NCBI GenBank assembly: GCA_013180565.1
Contig: QBUN01000343.1
Location: forward strand, 1 to 9,865
Direction of reading: 5' to 3'
Origin: Candidatus Methanophaga sp. GoMg3.2
GTDB taxonomy: Archaea > Halobacteriota > Syntropharchaeia > Alkanophagales > Methanospirareceae
Length of the DNA stretch: 9,865 nt
This document shows positions 1-5,174 of this stretch, one piece after another (the first letter of the stretch is position 1; each line of letters opens with the position of its first letter). Below the pieces are notes generated by a model that was not told the origin of the DNA, did no database searches, and saw only the letters and a program-made list of their open reading frames with translations. The translations under genes and the position numbers were made by a program.

Positions 1-217
1 GACGTATATACACGGTATAATTGACAACGATGGATTCCGACAAGCTTTTTTGGACTACATAAGAAAGAAGAAAGGATTAGCTATGTACAAGAAGGGAGAC
101 AAAAGTGGTGGGATTGATTGGGATATAGAATATAATAAATTAGCAGACGTCATACGGATAAATAGCGATATGAATAAGGTGTATGAAATCTTGAATCGCA
201 TTATCATACATGAATGA
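1..217 (+). CDS. cobQ: Cobyric acid synthase, C-terminal end (5' partial)
   Basis: This is the 3' end of a gene entering from the left edge; 71 full codons remain before a TGA at 215-217. The reading begins T-Y-I-H-G-I-I-D-N-D-G-F-R, and base 1 fits the last base of a preceding Gly codon, giving the GTYIHG motif. In CobQ/CbiP this motif carries the histidine of the glutamine amidotransferase domain (here at 11-13). The tail (KLADVIRINSDMNKVYEIL) resembles the family ending, where LAD-x-hR and DM-x-x-hY recur. The family amidates the side chains of adenosylcobyrinic acid a,c-diamide during cobalamin synthesis, with glutamine as the nitrogen donor. Only the extreme C-terminus is visible, so the ATP-binding half and the catalytic cysteine cannot be checked. 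The alternative is another Triad-type amidotransferase such as CobB/CbiA, but the tail fits CobQ better. Confidence 0.8.
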   Translation, partial: TYIHGIIDNDGFRQAFLDYIRKKKGLAMYKKGDKSGGIDWDIEYNKLADVIRINSDMNKVYEILNRIIIHE

Positions 218-241
218 TGAAGATATAATTAATGTAAGAAT

Positions 242-971
242 ATGAATACTGAGGCAGAACTGCTAAGCGGATGGATAAGAAAGAAGGTGGAGGAAGCATC
301 TGCTGAGGGTGTTATCTTAGGTATGAGCGGTGGGTTGGATTCTTCTGTAACTGCAGTTTTATGCAAGAATGCATTCCCTAAAAGCACACTTGGACTGATA
401 ATGCCCTGTTTCAGTGATCCTGAGGATATAGCGCATGTGAAACTGGTAGCGGAAAAGTTTGATATAGAAACAAGGAAGGTTGACCTCTCACCGATCTTCC
501 TCACGGTCCTGGAAACGCTTGAATCTCGGGCATACGAGGGAGATATTGCAACGGCGAACCTTAAGCCGCGTCTGAGAATGCTTGTGCTTTACTACTTCGC
601 AAATAAGCTGAATTATCTGGTTATCGGTACAGGGAACAAAAGCGAACTCATGATTGGCTATTTCACCAAATACGGCGATGGTGGTGTGGATCTACTCCCA
701 TTGGGCGATCTTCTGAAGACCGAGGTGAGAGCTCTGGCTGAGGTGTTGGACATCCCGAAAGCGATAATAGAGATGCCACCTTGCTGGGCTCTGGGCTGGG
801 CAAACGGATGAAACGGAGATCGGAATGTCTTACGAGGTACTTGATGGGGTATTGAAGGCAATTGCGTCAACTGATTTCGCAGGTTGCGATATGGATAAGG
901 TCGAGAAGGTGAAGGACATGGTTAAAAGGGCAGGACACAAACGGGAAAAAACTCCGGTTGCCTATTTATAA
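242..971 (+). CDS. nadE: Ammonia-dependent NAD+ synthetase, interrupted by a frameshift
   Basis: NadE adenylates nicotinate adenine dinucleotide and amidates it with ammonia, the last step of NAD+ synthesis. The P-loop-like SGGLDSS of the N-type ATP pyrophosphatase fold is at residues 29-35, and GTGNKSE is at 129-135, followed by the YGDGGVDLLPLGDLLKTEVR region. There is no nitrilase domain, so ammonia rather than glutamine is the likely donor. The frame opened at 242 ends at a TGA at 809-811 after the nonsense tail CWALGWANG. The next frame continues the family exactly: LAGLWAGQTDETEIGMSYE, ending in TPVAYL and a TAA at 969-971. The family consensus here is PPSAGLWxGQTDE, so about two bases (CT) appear missing around 779-785. 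The joined product would be about 242 residues, normal for the short archaeal and bacterial form. It starts 24 bp after cobQ with no clear Shine-Dalgarno site. Either a recent pseudogene or a sequencing/assembly error; since NAD synthesis is essential, I favour an error or a second copy elsewhere. Confidence 0.88.
779..785 (+). other. Frameshift point in nadE
   Basis: The codons for I-I-E-M-P-P are in the opening frame through 779-781, and A-G-L-W starts in the next frame at 783. Only four bases separate the second-last Pro codon from the GCT Ala codon, where the family's P-S pair would need six. A loss of two bases from CCT-TCT-GCT gives exactly the observed sequence. No long homopolymer is present, which would have been the usual cause of a sequencing indel. 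Confidence 0.75.
965..971 (+). promoter_or_regulatory. Possible TATA box for the secreted-protein gene
   Basis: TTTATAA overlaps the last codons and stop of nadE. Transcription starting about 26 bp downstream would leave a leader of roughly 30 nt before the ATG at 1025, which carries a GAGG at 1014-1017, seven bases from the start. This rests on the match and spacing only. Confidence 0.35.
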
Positions 972-1024
972 TCTTTTTACGATATATTGAATATTAGTGC
1001 GGAATGTGGGATAGAGGCGAAAAA

Positions 1025-1807
1025 ATGAAAATATCAGGAACGGGAATAGCGATGGCAATCATCCTCATAGCCGTATTAATATCTCATGTATCGGCGGTGG
1101 AACATTACGAGGTGAGCGTTACCACCGGTAACACCACATGGACGATAGACCGCACAAAGCTGCCGGTATCTTTCGATATGTCGGGCACGGTAAGTGGAAA
1201 CGGAACAATGATTCTGAAGCATGGTATAGACCTTGCAGGTGTGCGTAAGAAGGATTTGATCCGCACGCAGCCAGGCGAAGTTACAATAAGTGAGTCCCTG
1301 GACCTGAAGTCAACGACAGATCATGTAAATATAACCGCCACAGTCCAGGAAGATAATGCAACGATGAACATAACAGAAGCTTGGCCCACCTCTTTGATAG
1401 ACGAGACAGAGCTGAGCTACAGCGGAAAAGGAATATCATCCTGGGAGATATATGGCAATAACAACGATGTCATTTGCTCCCGGTTTAGAGCAACGAAGTT
1501 TGAGAAGGTGAGTAAATGCAATGCAACCGTATTAAAGATGATTTTTAGTGCTGTGGTAACGCCTGAAACTGTAACAGAGATCCAAGGCGTCGTCACGGGC
1601 ACTGATTACAATCTAAAAGCTACTTCTGATAAATTCTCGCATTTGGATTACAAACATGAGGTGAAAGATAAGACATCAATAATGGGATCCGAGAGCTACT
1701 TCGGTAATTACTCTATTGTAACTGCGATTAAGATGGCTGCGTTTGTGGAAGAACCTAAGGACGAGGTATCGGAGGCGTGGTTACATTGCTCCTGTGGTGA
1801 CCCATAA
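1025..1807 (+). CDS. Secreted, sequon-rich protein of unknown function
   Basis: I do not recognise this 260-residue protein. It opens with a classical signal peptide: a lysine at residue 2, a hydrophobic core from about 8 to 19 (IAMAIILIAVLI), and a likely signal peptidase site after VSA at 22-24. The mature part is polar, Thr/Ser/Val-rich and probably beta-rich. It carries seven N-X-S/T sequons (Asn 36, 59, 102, 111, 115, 166 and 228), typical of archaeal cell-surface glycoproteins. Cysteines lie at 151, 165, 255 and 257, the last two in a C-x-C close to the end, so disulfides or metal binding are possible. There is no C-terminal membrane anchor or sorting motif, so it should be released or held by partners. 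I chose the ATG at 1025 over an in-frame ATG at 1004 because 1025 has a GAGG seven bases upstream and gives a normal signal-peptide n-region. It stands alone between nadE and the purH promoter. Confidence 0.8.
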   Translation: MKISGTGIAMAIILIAVLISHVSAVEHYEVSVTTGNTTWTIDRTKLPVSFDMSGTVSGNGTMILKHGIDLAGVRKKDLIRTQPGEVTISESLDLKSTTDHVNITATVQEDNATMNITEAWPTSLIDETELSYSGKGISSWEIYGNNNDVICSRFRATKFEKVSKCNATVLKMIFSAVVTPETVTEIQGVVTGTDYNLKATSDKFSHLDYKHEVKDKTSIMGSESYFGNYSIVTAIKMAAFVEEPKDEVSEAWLHCSCGDP

Positions 1808-1856
1808 ACTAAAAAGGGAATAGGTCGAAGTGATAAGATGAATAAAGAAGCGTTAG

Positions 1857-1890
1857 CTTTTAAAACTTTTTGAAAGTTTAAAAGGTTTTT
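1857..1890 (+). terminator. Terminator-like hairpin and T-run
   Basis: The left arm CTTTTAAAACTTT (1857-1869) pairs with AAAGTTTAAAAG (1873-1884) around a three-base TTG loop, with one bulged A, and is followed by a run of Ts from 1886. It lies 50 bp after the secreted-protein stop and directly before the purH TATA box. The stem is AT-rich and weak, so in an archaeon the T-run may matter more than the hairpin. Confidence 0.45.
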
Positions 1891-1896
1891 TATAAA
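1889..1896 (+). promoter_or_regulatory. TATA box for purH
   Basis: TTTATAAA, centred about 33 bp before the purH ATG and preceded by purine-rich AAAGG at 1881-1885, where a B-recognition element would lie. A start site about 26 bp downstream gives a leader of under 10 nt, overlapping the GGAG at 1917-1920. Confidence 0.6.
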
Positions 1897-1916
1897 TGTA
1901 GCGTATCTAAATTAAT

Positions 1917-1920
1917 GGAG
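1917..1920 (+). promoter_or_regulatory. Shine-Dalgarno site for purH
   Basis: GGAG ends five bases before the ATG at 1926. It supports this start over the upstream out-of-frame ATG at 1915, which stops after four codons. Confidence 0.55.
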
Positions 1921-1925
1921 AGAAG

Positions 1926-2435
1926 ATGAAAGCTCTGATAAGCGTATACAATAAGGATATTGTAGTAGAATTCGCAAGAGCCTTGAATGAACGAGGGCTA
2001 GAAATAATCGCAACAGAAGGCACCGCGAGGCTGATTCTGGATAACGGGATTCCGGTGACCAAAGTGTCCGCGTTCACAGGCGTTCAAGAGATGCTAGGTG
2101 GGAAGCTGAAGACCCTGCATCCAACAATTCATGCAGCAATCGCAACGGGTGCGATAGAAATCGTTGTCGTAAATCTCATACCGCTTGACTCATCAAGCGA
2201 AAACACACTGGATACTATGGACCTTGGCGGTGTTGCATTGCTCCGTTCAGGAATAAAGAATTTTGAACACGTTGCGGTAATCGTAAATCCAGCACGATAC
2301 ACGGAAATAATAGATGAGCTTCGTGTATCCGGGCAAATAGCTCGTGGTACAAGGCTTCGCCTAGCGCAAGAGGCATCAAAATATACCGTTGCATACGAAT
2401 CAAAAATCAATGTGATATTAGAGCGGCTGGAATAA
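1926..2435 (+). CDS. purH: Stand-alone IMP cyclohydrolase domain (PurH N-terminal, MGS-like)
   Basis: This 169-residue protein matches the N-terminal half of bifunctional PurH, which closes the ring of FAICAR to make IMP, the last step of purine synthesis. Visible family signatures are ALISVYNKD at 3-11, ATEGTAR at 29-35, KTLHP at 62-66, and DLGGVALLRSGIKN at 99-112. The second PurH domain, the folate-dependent AICAR transformylase, is absent, as expected in archaea where a separate enzyme such as PurP formylates AICAR. Compared with the human enzyme as I recall it, the counterparts of Lys14, Lys66, Asp125 and Lys137 seem kept (K10, K62, D99, K111). The Tyr104 position reads Ile (85, in NLIPL), Arg64 reads Lys (60), and the segment after the KTLHP strand is about 15-20 residues shorter. 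It has its own promoter and is followed without a gap by a DUF2284 gene (TAA then ATG). The assignment to the family is firm; the exact substrate is slightly less so. Confidence 0.85.
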   Translation: MKALISVYNKDIVVEFARALNERGLEIIATEGTARLILDNGIPVTKVSAFTGVQEMLGGKLKTLHPTIHAAIATGAIEIVVVNLIPLDSSSENTLDTMDLGGVALLRSGIKNFEHVAVIVNPARYTEIIDELRVSGQIARGTRLRLAQEASKYTVAYESKINVILERLE

Positions 2436-3023
2436 ATGGACTTAGATACATTATTGCGGGAATTAGAAGAGATACACGATGATTTTAGACTTATTCCTGC
2501 CGAGGAGATAGAAGTAGCCGAGTGGGTGCGTTGGAAATGTGAATATGGATGTAGAGCATACGGGAAACATCTGACCTGTCCGCCTTATACGCCAAGACCC
2601 GAAGAGACGAGGAAGTTAATAAGAAGCTATGAACAAGCGCTAATCGTGCGTTTTAACGATGTGCAGCCGAATTTGAAGGTGCCGCATGCGCATATCCATC
2701 ATTACCTCTGGGATGCGATATTAACAATGCACAGTACGATGTTTGAATTAGAACGGCATGCTTTTCTCGCGGGCTATTACAAAGCATTTGCAATGGATGC
2801 ACTACCTTGCTCTTTCTGCCGTGATTGTCTGCCAGAGAGAGAGAATTTCACTTTAGATCAGGCATCTAAGCGATCCTGTGAGCATCAGGATAAAGCAAGA
2901 CCGTCTATGGAGGCATGTGGTATTGACGTGTTTAAGACTGTGAGGGCGGTAGGATATGAAATAGGTGTGCGCACCTCACCAAAGGATCGGATAACTTTCT
3001 TTGGGTTACTGTTGATTGAATGA
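2436..3023 (+). CDS. DUF2284 predicted metal-binding protein
   Basis: This 195-residue soluble protein carries the DUF2284 signature KCEYGCRAYGKHLTCPPYTP at 34-53, with cysteines 35, 39 and 48, followed by the usual PEETRKLIRSYEQA helix. A second cluster has C125, C128 and C131 (CSFCRDC), then C148 and C161 in RPSMEACGIDVFKT. Eight well-spaced cysteines suggest that it binds iron-sulfur clusters or another metal; no enzymatic role is established for the family to my knowledge. A histidine-rich patch (HAHIHH, 84-89) lies between the two cysteine groups. It begins at the base after the purH stop with no Shine-Dalgarno site of its own, so translation probably depends on reinitiation from purH. 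The hdrA promoter follows it. DUF2284 proteins are frequent in anaerobic archaea and anaerobic bacteria, which fits this setting, but nothing here shows which pathway it serves. Confidence 0.85.
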   Translation: MDLDTLLRELEEIHDDFRLIPAEEIEVAEWVRWKCEYGCRAYGKHLTCPPYTPRPEETRKLIRSYEQALIVRFNDVQPNLKVPHAHIHHYLWDAILTMHSTMFELERHAFLAGYYKAFAMDALPCSFCRDCLPERENFTLDQASKRSCEHQDKARPSMEACGIDVFKTVRAVGYEIGVRTSPKDRITFFGLLLIE

Positions 3024-3088
3024 TTGAAGGCGTGACGATTGAAATAGGGATTGGAAAAGTAAAGAGGGTAGTTCATAAAATAAACATC

Positions 3089-3097
3089 TTTTATATT
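3089..3097 (+). promoter_or_regulatory. TATA box of the hdrA operon, leaderless geometry
   Basis: TTTTATATT is centred about 28 bp upstream of the hdrA ATG at 3121, so transcription should start at or within a few bases of the start codon. No Shine-Dalgarno site is spaced correctly before the ATG (AGG touches it directly), which agrees with a leaderless mRNA. The rest of the 97-bp gap (3024-3120) shows nothing else that I can name. Confidence 0.6.
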
Positions 3098-3120
3098 TTA
3101 CGGTTGGAATATAAAATAGG

Positions 3121-5127
3121 ATGGAAACTATTCGCACGGGCGTTTATATCTGCCATTGTGGCGTAAACATAGCGGCGGCGGTAGATGTTAAAGCGGTAGC
3201 GGAGTTTGCAGAAGGTTTACCCAGCGTAGTTATTGCAAGAGATTACCAGTATATGTGCTCAGATCCTGGTCAAGAGTTGATAAAAAGCGATATAAAGGAT
3301 CTTGGGTTGAACAGGGTTGTTGTTGCCTCTTGCTCACCGAGGATGCACGAGCCCACATTTAGAAATGCATGCGCAGATGCGGGCTTGAATCCCTATTGTT
3401 TCGAGATGGCGAACATAAGAGAGCAGTGCGCCTGGGTTCACCATAAAGGAGCAACGGAGAAGGCGAAGGATTTAGTTGCTTCAGCAGTAGCTAAAGCGGC
3501 GTTGTTAGAACCTTTAGAGCGGAAGAAAGTAGGAGTTATACCAAGGGCGCTGGTGATAGGCGGAGGGGTAGCAGGAATATATGCTGCATTAGAGATCGCG
3601 GACAAGGGATTTGAGACGTATTTAGTGGAGAAAGAGCCCTCGATCGGCGGACATATGGCTCAACTTGACAAAACGTTCCCCACCTTAGATTGCTCCGCCT
3701 GCATACTCACGCCGAAGATGGTGGAAGTGGCAAGGCACAAGAATATCCAGTTGCTCTCTTACTCGGAGGTGAAAGAGGTAAATGGCTACATCGGGAACTA
3801 TAAGGTGAAGATAAGGAAGAAACCCCGCTATGTGGATGAGGCTAAATGCACAGGTTGTGGAGAATGCGCAAATGCGTGCCGGCTCCATGGAATAATCCCC
3901 AATGAATTTGATATGGGCTTATCGAAAAGGGCTGCGAGATATATACCTTTCCCTCAAGCGGTTCCTCTGGTTTATACCGTAGATCCCGATCGCTGTATCT
4001 ACCTAACAAAAGGTAAGTGTGGTAAATCTCCGGCATGTGTAGATGCGTGCCCTGCTGACGCGATTGATTTCGATCAGAAAGAGGAAGAGCTAGAAGTGGA
4101 AGTGGGGACGATTGTGGTTGCAACCGGATACGAAATGCTCGATCCCGCCGAAAGACCAGAGTATGGCTACAAATACGCTGAGGTTCTAACCGGGTTAGAA
4201 TTTGAACGGCTTTCTGTTGCTTCGGGTCCTACTGGTGGGCGGATTATAATAAATGGTAAAGAGCCAAAAGAAGTGGTCTTCATCTCTTGTGTGGGTTCGA
4301 GAGAGAGGAGAAGGGAGAATGGAGAAGGGGGAGGGGAGAGAGGAGAAGGAGCAAGGAATGAATATTGCTCACGGGTATGCTGCATGTATATAGCGAAACA
4401 GGCACATCTGGTAAGCGAAAAAATTCCGGATGCTAGGGTTAGGATATTATACAATGATATGAGGGCATATGGAAAAGGATTTGAAGAGTTTTATAATCGT
4501 GTGGTTGCGGAGGGGGCGGAATACATAAGAAAGGAGCTCGAAGACGAAGTGGAGGTAATAAAAAGGAGCGAAGATGATGATAAAGTGGTAGTAAGAACGA
4601 TAAGTAAAGGCGAGAAGATAGAACTGGAAGCGGATCTGGTTGTCCTGGCTAATGCCCTCGTGCCAAGAAAGGACGCAGATGAACTCGCTAAGATATTGAA
4701 AATCACAAAAAGTGGGGATGGATTCTACTTAGAAGCGCATCCCAAGCTCCGTCCTTTGGATACTTTCACTGATGGTATTTTCATCGCGGGATGCTGCCAG
4801 TCACCAAAGGATATTCCAGATAGTGTTGCACAGGCGGTTGGTGCGGCAATAAGAGCTTCGATACCCCTGATGCAGGGTGAAGTAGAGGTAGAGCCGTTAG
4901 TAGCATTCGTGGATGAGGATGTTTGCGTGGGCTGTGGAACATGTGAAGCAGTCTGCCCATTTGATGCGCTCTCTCTCGAAGCGGGTGTGATGCACGTGAA
5001 CGAAGTGGTATGTAAAGGATGTGGTTCTTGCGGGTCTGCATGTCCTTCTGGAGCAATTACAATGAGGCATTTCAAAGATGAGCAGATATATGCACAGATA
5101 GAGGCGATGTGTCTCCAGAACGTATAA
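3121..5127 (+). CDS. hdrA: Heterodisulfide reductase subunit A (HdrA), conventional form
   Basis: HdrA is the FAD-containing core of soluble heterodisulfide reductase complexes; it splits or merges electron pairs between a ferredoxin-level path and HdrBC, usually fed through MvhD. At 668 residues the length is normal. In order: the N-terminal HdrA domain with CHC at 11-13 and CSDPGQE/ASCSPRMHE motifs; the FAD dinucleotide fold GGGVAG at 147-152; the HdrA-specific DCSACxLTPKM with C191 and C194; a ferredoxin motif C243/246/249/253; a second with C292, C300, C306 and C310; CVGSR at 390-394 and YCSRVCC at 415-421; GCCQSPKDIP with C558/559; and two C-terminal [4Fe-4S] motifs at C602/605/608/612 and C631/634/637/641. 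Between R394 and N413 lies an Arg/Glu/Gly low-complexity insert encoded by a purine tract. It opens the operon and is a paralogue of the next gene, to which its N-terminal 280 residues are closely similar. No HdrB or HdrC lies beside it in the window. Confidence 0.95.
   Translation: METIRTGVYICHCGVNIAAAVDVKAVAEFAEGLPSVVIARDYQYMCSDPGQELIKSDIKDLGLNRVVVASCSPRMHEPTFRNACADAGLNPYCFEMANIREQCAWVHHKGATEKAKDLVASAVAKAALLEPLERKKVGVIPRALVIGGGVAGIYAALEIADKGFETYLVEKEPSIGGHMAQLDKTFPTLDCSACILTPKMVEVARHKNIQLLSYSEVKEVNGYIGNYKVKIRKKPRYVDEAKCTGCGECANACRLHGIIPNEFDMGLSKRAARYIPFPQAVPLVYTVDPDRCIYLTKGKCGKSPACVDACPADAIDFDQKEEELEVEVGTIVVATGYEMLDPAERPEYGYKYAEVLTGLEFERLSVASGPTGGRIIINGKEPKEVVFISCVGSRERRRENGEGGGERGEGARNEYCSRVCCMYIAKQAHLVSEKIPDARVRILYNDMRAYGKGFEEFYNRVVAEGAEYIRKELEDEVEVIKRSEDDDKVVVRTISKGEKIELEADLVVLANALVPRKDADELAKILKITKSGDGFYLEAHPKLRPLDTFTDGIFIAGCCQSPKDIPDSVAQAVGAAIRASIPLMQGEVEVEPLVAFVDEDVCVGCGTCEAVCPFDALSLEAGVMHVNEVVCKGCGSCGSACPSGAITMRHFKDEQIYAQIEAMCLQNV
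4299..4351 (+). repeat. Purine-only tract inside hdrA
   Basis: 53 bases of G and A interrupted by a single T at 4320 encode the low-complexity residues 394-410 (R, E and G, with one N). The tract is built of short GGAGA/GAGAA-like units and stands out from the surrounding sequence. It sits between the conserved CVGSR and YCSRVCC motifs. Confidence 0.8.
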
Positions 5128-5174
5128 TCTATTATTGTTCAATGTATAGAAGAGCCAAAAGAGAAGTTAAGACG

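Noticed and set aside
218..241. Promoter between cobQ and nadE (TATAAT at 224-229)
   Set aside because: It is only about 15 bp from the nadE ATG, too close for an archaeal TATA box serving that start.
809..811. Recoded TGA (selenocysteine) or programmed frameshift in nadE
   Set aside because: The family sequence resumes in another frame before the TGA, so read-through does not restore it. No slippery site or stem was evident, and NadE is not known to be recoded.
1004..1024. In-frame ATG at 1004 for the secreted protein
   Set aside because: It adds MWDRGEK before the signal peptide and would place the GAGG ribosome site inside the coding region; 1025 fits better.
5109..5174. In-frame ATG at 5109 giving a 22-residue N-terminal extension of the hybrid HdrA
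   Set aside because: It would overlap the upstream hdrA by 19 bases, has no Shine-Dalgarno site, and adds residues not seen in HdrA; MKIGVYVCHCG from 5175 aligns with the start of the neighbouring HdrA.
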